A DNA stretch of 64,000 bases from Rhodobacter viridis (GTDB lineage: Bacteria; Pseudomonadota; Alphaproteobacteria; Rhodobacterales; Rhodobacteraceae), in the NCBI RefSeq assembly GCF_003217355.1, contig NZ_QJTK01000007.1, positions 1 through 64,000 of the forward strand, written 5' to 3'. The position numbers and the translations under genes were made by a program. Below are positions 28,838 through 38,467 of this stretch, piece after piece. Under the pieces are notes generated by a model, which saw nothing but the letters and a program-made list of their open reading frames with translations, was not told where the DNA came from and made no database searches. How positions within the stretch are numbered: the first letter of the stretch is position 1; every line of letters starts with the position of its first letter.

Positions 28838-29551
28838 TCAGCGCTTGAACCGGTCCGCCAACTTTTCCAGCGCGGACCGGGTGTCTTCCTTGGGCTCGGG
28901 CGTGGTCTTCGCGCTGGGAGCCGGGGCTGGGGCCGAAGCTGGGGCCGGGGCTTCCGCCGGTCTGGTTCCGGTCGAGGACCGCGGCGGCGCCGTGCGCAGC
29001 GCAACGGCATTGAGGAACTTCGCCCCGTCGCCCGCCGCGAGCGCTGCCGCCCCGTCGGAAATCCCGCGCATCAGATCGTCCAGCCAGACCGCCTCGGCCT
29101 TGGCGAAATCCGACAGCACATAGCCCGCCACCCGGTCCTTGTCGCCCGGATGCCCGATGCCGAGGCGCACCCGCGCATAGGCCTCGCCCATGTGCTGATG
29201 GATCGAGCGCAGCCCGTTGTGGCCCGCATGACCGCCGCCCTGCTTCAGCCGCAGTTTGCCGGGGGCAAGGTCCAGCTCATCGTGAAAGACGGTGATCGCC
29301 TCGACCGGGACCTTGTAGAAATCCGCCGCCGCCCGCACCGATTGCCCCGAAAGGTTCATGAAGGTCTCGGGTTTGAGGAGGATCACCCGGGTCGAGCCGA
29401 ACCGACCCTCGGCAACAAAGCCCTGAAACGCCTTCTTCCACGGCGCGAAGCCATGATCGGCGGCGATGCGATCGACCGCCATGAAGCCGATGTTGTGCCG
29501 GTTCGCGGCATATTTCGCCCCCGGATTGCCAAGGCCGACCCAAAGCTGCAT
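28838..29551 (-). CDS. pth: Peptidyl-tRNA hydrolase
   Basis: This 237-residue enzyme releases peptides from stalled peptidyl-tRNA. It has family features: LWVGLGNPG at the N-terminus, catalytic His19 in NRHNIGF, FHDELDL and [13 protein letters not shown]. The catalytic domain ends at about residue 185. A proline/alanine-rich tail of about 50 residues follows, ending [11 protein letters not shown]; tails of this kind are seen in some alphaproteobacterial Pth. AGGAGAG precedes the ATG at 29551. It lies downstream of rplY in the same direction, a common pairing. Confidence 0.95.
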   Translation of the reverse strand: MQLWVGLGNPGAKYAANRHNIGFMAVDRIAADHGFAPWKKAFQGFVAEGRFGSTRVILLKPETFMNLSGQSVRAAADFYKVPVEAITVFHDELDLAPGKLRLKQGGGHAGHNGLRSIHQHMGEAYARVRLGIGHPGDKDRVAGYVLSDFAKAEAVWLDDLMRGISDGAAALAAGDGAKFLNAVALRTAPPRSSTGTRPAEAPAPASAPAPAPSAKTTPEPKEDTRSALEKLADRFKR

Positions 29552-29588
29552 CGCGACTCTCCTGTGGCGCGTCCCGGCCCGAGCGGGC

Positions 29589-29661
29589 GGGGGCCAGCCC
29601 CCGCACCCCCGAGGTATTTATGGCAAGATGAATGGGTGTTTCATCTTGCCATAAGTACCTC
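29589..29661. repeat. Palindromic intergenic repeat, copy B
   Basis: This has two parts. A G-rich hairpin (GGGGGC 29589-29594, GCCCCC 29597-29602) is followed by CACCCCCGAGGTATTTATGG. Then a 21-base inverted repeat pairs 29611-29631 with 29641-29661, with one mismatch and a 9-base loop; its arms contain TGGCAAGATGA and TCATCTTGCCA. It lies between rplY and pth and is related to copies at 17013 and 33006. Confidence 0.75.
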
Positions 29662-29679
29662 CGCCGGAGGCTTAAAGTG

Positions 29680-29705
29680 AAACGCCGGGCAGATGCCCGG
29701 CGTTT
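29680..29705 (-). terminator. rplY terminator
   Basis: Arms AAACGCCGGGC and GCCCGGCGTTT (11 bp, perfect) enclose a 4-base loop, 21 bases beyond the stop of the leftward rplY gene. On the minus strand the stem ends in TTT. Confidence 0.8.
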
Positions 29706-29726
29706 CCCGTTTCCTTGCGGAAAGGA

Positions 29727-30326
29727 TTACTCTTCGGCGTGATCGGCCGAGACGAGACCCGAGGGCGCCGCGATGTTGGCAACGACGAAGTTGCGGTCGA
29801 TCGTGGGCTTGCAGCCTTCCGGCAGCGGGATGTCGTTGATGTGGATCACGTCACCGATGTTGCGGCCGGTCAGGTCGACGGTGATGTGGTCCGGAATGTC
29901 CCCGGCGAGCACTTCGAGTTCGACTTCCGGACGCACGATGGTCAGGGTGCCGCCACGCTTCAGGCCAGGGCTGGCTTCGGCGTTGTCGAAGTTCACGTGG
30001 ATGAACAGGTTGATGCGCGAGGCGCGGTGGGTGCGCAAGAAGTCGATGTGGGTCGGCAGATCCTTCACCACGTCCTTCTGCACGCCGCGGCAGATCACGC
30101 GGACGTCGTCCTGCCCGTCGATGTGCAGGTTGAACAGCGTCGACATGAACCGGCCCTTGCGCAGGCGGGTCAGCAGCTTGTTGTAGTCGAGGTTGATGGC
30201 CAGCGGCTCTTTGCCGTCGCCATAAACGATCCCGGGAACCTTGCCCTCACGACGTGCTGCGCGAGCGGCCCCCTTGCCCGTCCCCGTGCGCACCTCGGCT
30301 ACGAGAGTTTCGATCTCTTTCGCCAT
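29727..30326 (-). CDS. rplY: Ribosomal protein bL25 (Ctc form)
   Basis: This 199-residue protein is of the long L25/Ctc form: an N-terminal L25 domain ([21 protein letters not shown]) that binds 5S rRNA and a C-terminal TL5-type beta domain ([24 protein letters not shown]). The ATG at 30326 (MAKEIETLV) fits the family start. The frame upstream is open for 16 codons but unrelated. pth lies downstream. Confidence 0.95.
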   Translation of the reverse strand: MAKEIETLVAEVRTGTGKGAARAARREGKVPGIVYGDGKEPLAINLDYNKLLTRLRKGRFMSTLFNLHIDGQDDVRVICRGVQKDVVKDLPTHIDFLRTHRASRINLFIHVNFDNAEASPGLKRGGTLTIVRPEVELEVLAGDIPDHITVDLTGRNIGDVIHINDIPLPEGCKPTIDRNFVVANIAAPSGLVSADHAEE

Positions 30327-30567
30327 TTGGTATCTCCAATGCAAATTGAGGCCCCCTCCAAGGGTGGGGCCCATGAAGGGGGGGAGATAGAGGGGAAGCC
30401 CCCGCTTGTCCAGCAGATTCGCGCCCAGATTCGCGCCTTGTTTTGCAGGGTTTCATCACGCTTTGGTAACAGCCCCGGCGAAACCGTGCCGATGTCCGCG
30501 CCCCGGGGAGTGGGCGCGGGTCGCAGGCTGTGTTACGCGTCTCCAAAGCGCTTTGAAGGGGGCAGGC

Positions 30568-31719
30568 ATGGCATTGCTGCAAGTGGCGCGGGTGAGCCGC
30601 GCGACGGGGTTGGGGCTTTGTGCCCTCGGGGTATTCTGGGGCGCTTTCGCGGCGCAGATGCCGGAATTCAAGGCGCGGGCCGGGGTCGAGGACGGGCTGT
30701 TCGGCGTGCTGCTGCTCGGCTCCGCCGTGGGGGGCATGGCCGCGATGGCGCTGGCGCCGCAGGTCGGGCGCTGGCTTGGCCTGCGCATCCTGCCGCTGAC
30801 CGGGGCGTTTCTGGCCTTTGCCGCGCTGATGCCGCTGCTGATCCATTCGGGTCCGGCGCTGGCGCTGGCGCTCGTCGTCATGGGCGTCGCGATGTCGAGC
30901 CTCGATCTGGCCGCGAATGTGCGGATCTCCGAACTCGAACATGACACCGGCCTGCCGCTGATGAACTGGAACCATGCGCTCTTCTCGGCGGGGTTTGCGG
31001 TCTCGGCCCTGCTTGCCGGAATGGCGCGGCGGGCGGGCTTTGCGCCCGAGGCGGTGCAGCCGGTGCTGGGGCTGGTTCTGGTCGCAATGGCCGCCGCGAT
31101 GATCGAGGCGCGGCGGGCGCATGCCTCCGCCGAGGAGGCCGAGGCGAAAGCGGCCGCCCGCACGCCCTGGGCGGCGGCGCTGGCGGCGGCGGCGATCCTG
31201 TTCGCGGCTTTCGTCGCCGAGAATGCGACCGAGACCTGGTCGGCGCTGCATATCGAGCGCAATTTGGGCGGGGCTCCGGGCGAGGGCGCCTTCGGCCCGG
31301 CGATGCTGGGTCTGACGATGGCGGCGGGACGGTTTGGCGGGCAACTGCTCGCCGCCCGTCTGGGCGAGGCGCGTCTTGTGGCGCTTTCCGCCGTGCTGGG
31401 CTGCCTTGGCGCGCTGGTGACCGCGGTTGCCCCGGTGCAGGCGCTCGCCGTTCTGGGCATCGGCATGATCGGCATGGGCGTCGCGGTCGTCGTGCCCTCG
31501 GCCAATTCGCTTCTGGGGCAGCGGGTGGCCCCGGCCGAGCGGGCGCTCGCGATCTCGCGCTCGTGGATGATCGGCTTCACCGGCTTTTTCATCGGCCCGG
31601 TGGTGATGGGCGCCTTGGCGCAGGCCTTTGGTCTGCGCGCGGCCTTTGTCGCGGTGGCGCTGGTGATGGCCTCGATCCTGCCCGGCCTCTGGGCGCTGAA
31701 GCGGATCAGGCGCGCCTGA
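30568..31719 (+). CDS. Major facilitator superfamily transporter
   Basis: This 383-residue protein has 12 predicted membrane helices and MFS_1 architecture (ALGVFWGAFAAQMPEFKARAG in helix 1; sequence resembles YbjJ-type sugar/drug carriers). The ATG at 30568 follows GAAGGGGGCAGG and begins directly before the first helix. The frame is open earlier, but that part is basic and unsupported. It diverges from rplY. The substrate is unknown. Confidence 0.85.
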   Translation: MALLQVARVSRATGLGLCALGVFWGAFAAQMPEFKARAGVEDGLFGVLLLGSAVGGMAAMALAPQVGRWLGLRILPLTGAFLAFAALMPLLIHSGPALALALVVMGVAMSSLDLAANVRISELEHDTGLPLMNWNHALFSAGFAVSALLAGMARRAGFAPEAVQPVLGLVLVAMAAAMIEARRAHASAEEAEAKAAARTPWAAALAAAAILFAAFVAENATETWSALHIERNLGGAPGEGAFGPAMLGLTMAAGRFGGQLLAARLGEARLVALSAVLGCLGALVTAVAPVQALAVLGIGMIGMGVAVVVPSANSLLGQRVAPAERALAISRSWMIGFTGFFIGPVVMGALAQAFGLRAAFVAVALVMASILPGLWALKRIRRA

Positions 31720-31755
31720 GGGGATGACGGCCCGGGGTGTCCCGGGCCCGCCTGC

Positions 31756-32919
31756 TCAGCGGTAAGTGGTGAAGAAGCCCTCGGGCACCAGCAGGTTGTC
31801 GCGGCCGAGATCCTGCACCCGCTTCTCGCCACACAGCGCCATCGAGATGTCCAGCTCCTTGCGCATCACCTCAAGCGCCTTGGTCACCCCCGCCTCGCCC
31901 ATCGCGCCGAGGCCATGCACATAGGCGCGGCCGATCATCGTGCCCGTTGCCCCCAGCGCCAGCGCCTTCAGGATGTCCTGACCCGAGCGGATGCCGCTGT
32001 CGAGCCAGACCTCGGTCTTGTCCCCAACCGCCTGCACGATCTCGGGCAGCATGCGGATGGAACTGAGCGCGCCATCCAGCTGCCGCCCGCCGTGGTTTGA
32101 CACGATGATCGCATCGGCGCCGAAATCGGCGGCGGCGCGGGCGTCCTCGGCATCCAGAATGCCTTTCAGGATGAACTTGCCGCCCCATTGATCGCGGATC
32201 CGGGCAATCTTTGTCCAGTCGAGACAGGGGTCGAACTGCTCCGAGGTCCAGCTCATCAGCGAGGCCGCATCGCCGACGCCCTTGGCATGGCCGACGATAT
32301 TGCCAAAGAAGCGGCGCGGCGTGGCCAGCATCTCGCGGCCCCAGGTCAGCTTCGTCGCCATGTCGATCAGGTTCGCCGGCGTCAGCTTCGGCGGCGCGGT
32401 CAGGCCGTTCTTCAGATCCTTGTGTCGCTGGCCCAGAATTTGCAGATCGAGCGTCAGCACCAGCGCCGAGCAGCGCGCCTTCTTCGCCCGCTCGATGATC
32501 GCATCGACGAAGTCTTCATCGCGCATCACGTAAAGCTGGAACCAGAACGGATCGGGGGACTGGGCCGCCACATCCTCGATCGAACAGATCGACATTGTCG
32601 ACAGCGTGAAGGGCACGCCGAATTTCGCCGCTGCCCGCGCCGCCTTGATCTCGCCATCCGCCCGCTGCATGCCCAAAAGCCCGACCGGCGCCAAAGCCAC
32701 CGGCATCGCGACCGGCTGGCCCGCCATCGTGCTCGCGGTCGAACGGCCGGACATGTCCACCGCCACCTTCTGCCGCAACCGGATCTGCGCGAAATCCGTG
32801 GTGTTCTCGCGGAAGGTCTGCTCGGTATAAGAGCCGCTTTCGCAGTAATCGTAGAACATCTTCGGCGTGCGTTTCCGGTGCAACGCCTTCAGATCGTCGA
32901 TGCAGGTGATGACGGTCAC
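31756..32919 (-). CDS. lldD: FMN-dependent L-lactate dehydrogenase / alpha-hydroxy-acid dehydrogenase
   Basis: The protein has 387 residues and belongs to the FMN alpha-hydroxy-acid oxidase family: an N-terminal substrate-lid helix, the FMN phosphate-binding LDSGIRSG and GRAYVHGLGA segments, and the active site SNHGGRQLDG with catalytic His276. It probably oxidises L-lactate to pyruvate at the membrane. The GTG at 32919 is chosen because GGAGGAGGG lies just upstream. The ATG at 32943 would place that ribosome-binding site inside the gene. Half-sites of GntR type lie upstream. Confidence 0.85.
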   Translation of the reverse strand: MTVITCIDDLKALHRKRTPKMFYDYCESGSYTEQTFRENTTDFAQIRLRQKVAVDMSGRSTASTMAGQPVAMPVALAPVGLLGMQRADGEIKAARAAAKFGVPFTLSTMSICSIEDVAAQSPDPFWFQLYVMRDEDFVDAIIERAKKARCSALVLTLDLQILGQRHKDLKNGLTAPPKLTPANLIDMATKLTWGREMLATPRRFFGNIVGHAKGVGDAASLMSWTSEQFDPCLDWTKIARIRDQWGGKFILKGILDAEDARAAADFGADAIIVSNHGGRQLDGALSSIRMLPEIVQAVGDKTEVWLDSGIRSGQDILKALALGATGTMIGRAYVHGLGAMGEAGVTKALEVMRKELDISMALCGEKRVQDLGRDNLLVPEGFFTTYR

Positions 32920-32932
32920 GGGTCCCTCCTCC

Positions 32933-32985
32933 CAACTGGTCAAGTGAACTTACCAATTCTTGCGAGGATTGCAAGCAACTGGTCA
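32933..32985. promoter_or_regulatory. Possible GntR/LldR-type operators upstream of lldD
   Basis: Two identical CAACTGGTCA segments lie at 32933-32942 and 32976-32985. The first forms a dyad with ACCAATT at 32952-32958 (AACTGGT...ACCAATT). TGGT/ACCA half-sites are typical of FadR-subfamily GntR regulators such as LldR and PdhR, which often control lactate dehydrogenase genes. The spacing is wider than the classical TGGTnnnACCA. No regulator gene is adjacent. Confidence 0.4.
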
Positions 32986-33005
32986 GGTCGCGCCAAAGGC
33001 CGCCT

Positions 33006-33064
33006 GTTTCATCTTGTCCCAAATATCTCGGGGGGAGTCCGAAGGACGGGGGGCAGCGCCCCCC
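33006..33064. repeat. Palindromic intergenic repeat, copy C
   Basis: GTTTCATCTTGTCCCAAATA (from about 33006) is followed by CTCGGGGGGAGTCCGAAGGA and a G-rich hairpin (GGGGGGC 33048-33054, GCCCCCC 33058-33064). The order of the parts matches copy A, and the ATCTTG..A.AAATA box matches one arm of copy B. It lies between trpA and lldD. Confidence 0.65.
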
Positions 33065-33067
33065 TCC

Positions 33068-33118
33068 GCACGGGCAGGATGGGCGCACGGGCAGGATGGG
33101 CGCACGGGCAGGATGGGC
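33068..33118. repeat. Three tandem 17-base repeats at the trpA 3' end
   Basis: The 17-base unit GCACGGGCAGGATGGGC is repeated exactly three times (33068-33084, 33085-33101, 33102-33118), immediately before the trpA stop codon (complement of 33121-33123). It is not coding. Copy number is likely to vary among strains. Confidence 0.9.
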
Positions 33119-33120
33119 GC

Positions 33121-33912
33121 TCAGGCCGAATGCGCGCCCGCGGCCAGCGCCGCGACGGTGGCCAGAACCTCGGCCGGGCTCTTTCCCGCGCCGATCTCCT
33201 TGACGATGGCCGAGCCGACGACGCAGCCATCGGCGACGGCGGCAATCGACTGCGCCGCCTCGGGGGTCGAGATGCCGAACCCGACGATCAGCGGCAGATC
33301 GGTTGCCGCCTTGATCCGCGCCACTTCCGGCGCGACATCGGCCACCTGCGCGGCCTGCGAGCCGGTGATGCCGGTCACCGAGACGTAATAGACGAAGCCA
33401 GAGGTGTTCTGCAGCACCTTCGGCAGGCGCTTGTCATCGGTCGTCGGCGTCGCGAGGCGAATGAAGTTGATCCCCGCCTCTGCCGCCGGAAGGCACAGCT
33501 CGGCGTCTTCCTCGGGCGGCAGATCGACGACGATCAGCCCGTCGATGCCCGCGGCCTTCGCATCGGCCAGAAACCGGGCGACGCCGCGATTGTAGATCGG
33601 GTTGTAGTAGCCCATCATCACGATCGGCGTGGTGTCGTCGGTCTTGCGGAACTCGGCCACCATGTCGAGGGTCTTCTGCAGCGTCTGCCCGCCATCGAGG
33701 GCGCGTTGCCCCGCCAGCTGGATCGTCGTGCCATCGGCCATCGGATCGGTGAAGGGCAGGCCCAGCTCGATGATGTCGACGCCCGCCGCGGGCATGCCTT
33801 TCAGGATCTCGGCCGAGGTCGCCAGATCCGGGTCCCCCGCCATGATATAGGCGACGAAGGCTTTCTTGCCCTCGGCCTTCAGGGCGGCGAATTTGGCGTC
33901 GATGCGAGTCAT
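33121..33912 (-). CDS. trpA: Tryptophan synthase alpha subunit
   Basis: The 263-residue enzyme is a TIM barrel that cleaves indole-3-glycerol phosphate. Catalytic Glu49 ([11 protein letters not shown]) and Asp60 (MADG) are at their standard positions, and the phosphate-binding GFGIS segment is near 230. AAGGGGACCACC precedes the ATG at 33912. The partner trpB is not in the window. Confidence 0.97.
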   Translation of the reverse strand: MTRIDAKFAALKAEGKKAFVAYIMAGDPDLATSAEILKGMPAAGVDIIELGLPFTDPMADGTTIQLAGQRALDGGQTLQKTLDMVAEFRKTDDTTPIVMMGYYNPIYNRGVARFLADAKAAGIDGLIVVDLPPEEDAELCLPAAEAGINFIRLATPTTDDKRLPKVLQNTSGFVYYVSVTGITGSQAAQVADVAPEVARIKAATDLPLIVGFGISTPEAAQSIAAVADGCVVGSAIVKEIGAGKSPAEVLATVAALAAGAHSA

Positions 33913-34039
33913 GGTGGTCCCCTTCGAATGTCCGTGCGGGTTTGCGGGAAGCAGCGCAGAAAATCAATGGCGAAAGGGCCGCGGCTTGCTTTGCGCCCCA
34001 TCCCCGCGTAAGAGGCGCGCAATCATCAAGGAGAGTGAC

Positions 34040-35137
34040 ATGGGCTTTCGCATGGGGATCGTGGGCTTGCCGAACGTCGGCAAATCGACGCTGTTCAACG
34101 CGCTGACGAAAACCGCCGCGGCGCAGGCGGCGAACTTCCCCTTCTGCACCATCGAGCCGAATGTCGGCGAGGTGGCCGTGCCCGATCCGCGCCTTGACAA
34201 GCTGGCCGAGATTGCCGGGTCGAAACAGATCATCCCGACGCGGATGACCTTTGTCGATATCGCGGGCCTCGTGAAGGGCGCCTCGAAGGGCGAGGGGCTC
34301 GGCAACCAGTTTCTGGCCAACATCCGCGAGACCGACGCCATCGCCCATGTGCTGCGCTGTTTCGAAGACGGCGACGTGACCCATGTCGAGGGCCGCGTCG
34401 ATCCCTTGGCCGATGCCGAGACGATCGAGACCGAGCTGATGATTGCCGATCTCGAAAGCCTGGAAAAGCGGCTGAACAACATCGCGCGCAAGATCAATGC
34501 GGGCGACAAGCAGGCCAAGGAAGATGCGCGGCTGATGCTGGCCGCGAAAGAGGCGCTCGAGGCGGGCCGCCCGGCGCGCACGGTCAAGGTCGCGGACGAT
34601 GACCGCAAGGCCTGGGGGATGCTGCAACTGCTGACGGCAAAACCCGTGCTTTACGTCTGCAACGTCGAGGAAGAGAACGCCGCCAAGGGCAATGCGCAAT
34701 CCGAGCGCGTCGCCGAGATGGCGCGGGCCAGCGGCGCTGCCGCGGTGGTGATTTCGGCGAAGATCGAGGAAGAGATTTCCCAGCTCGCCCCCGACGAGGC
34801 GACGATGTTCCTCGAGGAACTCGGCCTGCACGAGGCGGGGCTGGACCGTCTGATCCGCGCCGGTCACGACCTTCTCGGCCTGCAGACCTATTTCACCGTC
34901 GGCCCGAAAGAGGCCCGCGCCTGGACGATCCGCAAGGGCACGCTGGCCCCCGCCGCCGCGGGCGTGATCCACGGCGATTTCGAGCGCGGCTTCATCCGTT
35001 CGGAAACCGTGGCTTACGACGATTACGTCCAATATCGCGGCGAGAGCGGCGCGAAAGAGGCGGGCAAGTTCCGCGTCGAGGGCAAGACCTACGAAGTGCA
35101 AGACGGCGACGTGCTGCACTTCCTGTTCAACGCGTAA
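34040..35137 (+). CDS. ychF: Ribosome-binding ATPase YchF (OLA1 family)
   Basis: This 365-residue P-loop protein has G1 GLPNVGKST (9-17), G3 [20 protein letters not shown], a coiled-coil insert and a C-terminal TGS domain. YchF binds ribosomes and hydrolyses ATP because its G4 motif differs from GTPases. AAGGAGAG lies 7 bases before the ATG at 34040. The frame is open upstream to 33866, but that portion overlaps the trpA start and is unrelated. A strong terminator follows. Confidence 0.96.
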   Translation: MGFRMGIVGLPNVGKSTLFNALTKTAAAQAANFPFCTIEPNVGEVAVPDPRLDKLAEIAGSKQIIPTRMTFVDIAGLVKGASKGEGLGNQFLANIRETDAIAHVLRCFEDGDVTHVEGRVDPLADAETIETELMIADLESLEKRLNNIARKINAGDKQAKEDARLMLAAKEALEAGRPARTVKVADDDRKAWGMLQLLTAKPVLYVCNVEEENAAKGNAQSERVAEMARASGAAAVVISAKIEEEISQLAPDEATMFLEELGLHEAGLDRLIRAGHDLLGLQTYFTVGPKEARAWTIRKGTLAPAAAGVIHGDFERGFIRSETVAYDDYVQYRGESGAKEAGKFRVEGKTYEVQDGDVLHFLFNA

Positions 35138-35157
35138 ACACAGTTAAACACTTGAAA

Positions 35158-35190
35158 AACGCCGCCCCGGTGATCCGGGGCGGCGTTTTC
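35158..35190. terminator. Bidirectional terminator between ychF and the PepSY gene
   Basis: A 13-bp perfect stem (35158-35170 with 35175-35187, AACGCCGCCCCGG) with loop TGAT is followed by TTC on the plus strand and preceded by AAAA (TTTT on the minus strand). It sits exactly between two convergent genes, so it probably serves both. Confidence 0.85.
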
Positions 35191-35191
35191 G

Positions 35192-36610
35192 TTACGAGAG
35201 CACCCGTTTCAGCGCCGGGACATGGCGCAGCACCAGCGCGTCGAGCAGCAGAACCGCCACGATGACAGCCCCTCCCAGCGGGAAGGCGAGCGCCACGAGG
35301 GCCGCGACGACAAGGCCGCCTTTCCACAGCGGCGCCTCTGGCACGCGCGGCGGGGCGGCCAGACGACCGGCGCCGGTGGGGCGGCGTTTCCACCACAGCA
35401 CCACGCCCGCAATCGTGCTCAGCGCCAAGGTCGCGCAGATCGCCAGATTGAGCGCGACGCTCCACAACCCCAGCTGCCCCTCGTGCAGCGCGATCCCCAC
35501 CGCCATCATCTTGCCCATCAGCGGGTAATCGTCATAGCGCACATCGGCCAGAATCCTGCCGGTGTATTGGTCGATATGCACGGTGCGGTCCGTGGTCGGG
35601 TTCGGGCTGTCATAGCTTTGGGAATCGCGCGACAGCGTCCAGACCCCGGTCTTGTCGGCGGGCGCCGAGACCTGCACCCGCGCGTCAAAGCCAAGCGCCC
35701 GGGCGCCCGCCATCACCGTCTCGAAGGTGACCGGCGTGCCCATCGGCAGAAGTTGCACCCCCGCCTGCGAACCCGACGCGGGCAGCGGCGTCAGTTCCAG
35801 CACCCACGGCACCTCTTCCTGCGCGGTGTGGTTCATCGCGGCATGGGTTGCATCGGACAGCGGCACCGCATCCCATTTCGCGGCCGGAAAGCTCGACCAG
35901 GGTTGCACGATCTTGCCGCCCCAGACGCCGGTCCAGCTCATGCCGGTGAGCAGGAAGAAGCCGAGGAAGAGCGCGGCCCAGACGCCCGAACTCAGGTGCA
36001 GCGATTTCCAGAAGCTGCGGCCTTTTGCGGCCAGATCCGGCACCAGCACCGCGCGCCAGCTTTTGCCGCCCCGCGGCCAGGCGAGGTAAAGCCCGCTCGT
36101 CAGCATCATCACCCCAAGGCTTGCGGCGATTTCCACCAGCGTATCGCCCGGGCCGCCATTGCCACCCCAGAGCAATTCGCCATGCAGGTTGGTCAGCCAT
36201 TCGTTCCAGGTGCCGGTCTCGGTCCGGTCCGCCAGAACGGCCGCGGAATAGGGATCGACGGCCAGCATCCGCGCCGTCTCGCCCTCCTGCACCCGCACGA
36301 TCGCCGGGGTCTCGGCATCGCGCGGCGCAATGTATTTGTCGGCATGGCTGCCCGGATGCGCCGCCTCGGCGGCGGCGATCTGCGCGCTGACGCTTTGCGC
36401 CTGTGCCGTGGGGGTGACGGCGATCCGGTCGCCATATTCCGAGTCGATGGCGGTGAACCACACCATCAGCGCGCCGGTGACGGCAAGCATCAGCAGGAAG
36501 GGCACGACGTAAAGCCCGGCATAGAAATGCCAGCGCCATGCGGTGAAGTAAAAGCTGTTCAGGCGCGACGGCGCCTCGGAGGGCGTGGCCCCCGGCGTGA
36601 AAACGGTCAT
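35192..36610 (-). CDS. PepSY-associated transmembrane protein
   Basis: This 472-residue protein has an N-terminal FYFTAWRWHFYAGLYVVPFL helix and three further membrane helices, with two large periplasmic PepSY-type regions (about 60-130 and 250-340). Proteins of this family are commonly encoded with TonB-dependent siderophore receptors and may act as ferric-siderophore reductases or in metal export. Downstream of the DUF2946-like gene in the same direction, 30 bases apart, so they are likely co-transcribed. No TonB receptor is in the window. Confidence 0.82.
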   Translation of the reverse strand: MTVFTPGATPSEAPSRLNSFYFTAWRWHFYAGLYVVPFLLMLAVTGALMVWFTAIDSEYGDRIAVTPTAQAQSVSAQIAAAEAAHPGSHADKYIAPRDAETPAIVRVQEGETARMLAVDPYSAAVLADRTETGTWNEWLTNLHGELLWGGNGGPGDTLVEIAASLGVMMLTSGLYLAWPRGGKSWRAVLVPDLAAKGRSFWKSLHLSSGVWAALFLGFFLLTGMSWTGVWGGKIVQPWSSFPAAKWDAVPLSDATHAAMNHTAQEEVPWVLELTPLPASGSQAGVQLLPMGTPVTFETVMAGARALGFDARVQVSAPADKTGVWTLSRDSQSYDSPNPTTDRTVHIDQYTGRILADVRYDDYPLMGKMMAVGIALHEGQLGLWSVALNLAICATLALSTIAGVVLWWKRRPTGAGRLAAPPRVPEAPLWKGGLVVAALVALAFPLGGAVIVAVLLLDALVLRHVPALKRVLS

Positions 36611-36640
36611 GATTTTTCCTTTGATTGACGTGAGATCGGG

Positions 36641-37039
36641 TCAGATCACGGCAATCGCAGGGGGGCCGGTTGCGGGCGGAAGGCCCGTCACCTGACCATC
36701 GCGCAGGGCGGTGGGCGGGGGGGCGAAGCTCGGAGCGAGCAGAGAGCCAACTGGCGCGGGGGCGACTTCGGGGCGGCCCGCATCGGTGGCAAAGGCATGC
36801 AGCGCGCCCCATTTGCAGCGCGGATCGCGGTCCTCGGGCAGTGGCACGACAGGCTTGCCCGATGCGGCATCAAGCACGATGACGACTGGCCCGTGCCCCG
36901 AGCACAGCACCAGTTCCGCCGCGCCGCTGAGCCCGCGCGTCGGCATCACCGAGGCCGGAAGACCCGCGGCAAGGATCAAAACCACCAGCATCGCCCAAGA
37001 GGCGAGCCCGCGCAGCCCTATCCTTGCCATCGTCTTCAT
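36641..37039 (-). CDS. DUF2946-like small secreted protein
   Basis: This 132-residue protein has an N-terminal hydrophobic signal/anchor (LASWAMLVVLILAAGLPAS), then a stretch LVLCSGHGPVVIVLDAASG and one further cysteine (DPRCKWG). The pattern 'LC.GHG....LD..G...C..' is like DUF2946 proteins, which often occur beside TonB receptors and PepSY proteins and have been linked to copper or iron. Its function is unproven. It is the first gene of the PepSY pair. Confidence 0.6.
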   Translation of the reverse strand: MKTMARIGLRGLASWAMLVVLILAAGLPASVMPTRGLSGAAELVLCSGHGPVVIVLDAASGKPVVPLPEDRDPRCKWGALHAFATDAGRPEVAPAPVGSLLAPSFAPPPTALRDGQVTGLPPATGPPAIAVI

Positions 37040-37102
37040 GCCGCCGCAGTAAAGGTGAATTTCCGCTGCGTCAATAAAGCGAAATGCGGGGTGGGGCGCA
37101 GA

Positions 37103-38467
37103 TCAGGCGCGCAGGTCTTCGCAGTCTTTCAGCGCCGCGCTGGCGGGATCAAGCGCCAGCACTGCCCGGGCTTCGGCCAAAAGCCGGTCCGCTTCGGCCT
37201 GATCGCCGCGGATCAGCGCCACCCGCGCAAGGCCGGTCAGGCTTTCCGCCCAGCGGTAATCGGCGTGATCGCGACGACCACAGGCCAGCGCGGTCTCGAA
37301 GGCCTGTTGCGCCCGCGCGGCGCCGTCGCTTGCGGGCAGCGCCCGGGCCAGCGCCAGCGCCGTCAGGCCGAGATTGTGCTGCAACCGCGCCCGCTCGGCC
37401 GGGGTCTCAAGCCCGGCCAGAACCGCATCCGCGGCCTCGAACTCCTCGATCGCGGTCCTCAGCGGCGTCGCATCGCCGGTCACCTCGGCCAGATGCCGCC
37501 GGGCGAGCGCCAGCGTCGCCACCGCCGAGGCCCAGTCGGCCGGGTGGTCTTCCTGCTTCAGCGCTTCAAGAACGGCGTCCAGATCCGCGATTGCGGTTTC
37601 GATCAGCGCGGCATCGCCCGTCATCCGGCCCAAAGCCGCGCGCACATTCGCCCGTGCCGCGGTGCTGTTTGCCCATTCGAGCGGCGAGCCCTGGGAATTG
37701 AACACCTCAAGCACCGCCGAATAGGCCTTGATCGCCTTTTTCAGCATCGCGGCATCGCGGTGGCGCAGGCCGATCAGCTCGTGGATGCCGCCCAGATTGT
37801 GCTGCGAAAAGGCCCAGTTTTCCGGCTGTTTCGTCCGCGCGACGGCCTTGGCGGCGGCGGTGAAGAGCTCGGCCGCAAGGTCGAGGTGTTTGCGCCCGGG
37901 GCGGAACTGGCCGATGATCTGATGGCAATTGCCAAGGCTCGTCTGCGCCTGACCGAGTTCGCCGCCCTTGGCGCGCTTGTAAAGCGCCTTGGCGAGTTCC
38001 AGCGCCAAGAGCATGTCGAAGGGATCGCCCGCCTTCTCCCCGGCTGCCAGCTTTTCATAAAGCAGATCGACGGTCGCCCGGAACACCCCGCCCGCGGGGG
38101 CGGCGGCCTTGAGCCGCTCGATCTGCCGTGCGGCGGCCTGTTCGGGGGCGTTGCAGATCCGGTCCTGTCGCGCTGCGGCGGCCAAAAGCGGCTCCTCCGT
38201 CGCGCCGTCCAGAAGGGCGGCGGCCGCGGCACGGTCTCCGGCGGCGTTCAGCGCCGCAACCTGACGCAGGGTTTCGTTTTCACCCGCCAGCGCGGCGGTT
38301 TCGGCAGCCGCCGCCAGCGCCGCGCGCAGCCCGTTCAGCGCCAGTTCCGGGTCGGGAAACCGCCCGGTGGCAAACTCCTGCGCGAGCGCCTGCACCAGCG
38401 GCAGGGGGGCGTCGGTCGCGCCCAGACGGCGGATCAGATCGGCGGTGACAGGGTCTTCGGCGGGCAT
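37103..38467 (-). CDS. Tetratricopeptide-repeat-like protein
   Basis: This 454-residue alpha-helical protein is rich in alanine. Degenerate TPR-type helix pairs run from about residue 150 to the end (for example GNCHQIIGQFRPGRKHLDLAAEL, NLGGIHELIGLRHRDAAM, NLGLTALALARALPAS). There is no signal peptide or catalytic domain. Such scaffolds mediate protein-protein contact. No partner is evident from the neighbours. Orientation matches the following glyoxalase gene, but they are 99 bases apart. Confidence 0.65.
   Translation of the reverse strand: MPAEDPVTADLIRRLGATDAPLPLVQALAQEFATGRFPDPELALNGLRAALAAAAETAALAGENETLRQVAALNAAGDRAAAAALLDGATEEPLLAAAARQDRICNAPEQAAARQIERLKAAAPAGGVFRATVDLLYEKLAAGEKAGDPFDMLLALELAKALYKRAKGGELGQAQTSLGNCHQIIGQFRPGRKHLDLAAELFTAAAKAVARTKQPENWAFSQHNLGGIHELIGLRHRDAAMLKKAIKAYSAVLEVFNSQGSPLEWANSTAARANVRAALGRMTGDAALIETAIADLDAVLEALKQEDHPADWASAVATLALARRHLAEVTGDATPLRTAIEEFEAADAVLAGLETPAERARLQHNLGLTALALARALPASDGAARAQQAFETALACGRRDHADYRWAESLTGLARVALIRGDQAEADRLLAEARAVLALDPASAALKDCEDLRA

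Noticed and set aside
29611-29661. The 21-base inverted repeat as the rplY terminator
   Set aside because: It lacks a T-run and repeats the dispersed intergenic element. A cleaner hairpin at 29680-29705 is nearer the rplY stop.
33068-33118. The tandem 17-base units as a CRISPR array
   Set aside because: The repeats are contiguous with no spacers, and there are no cas genes.
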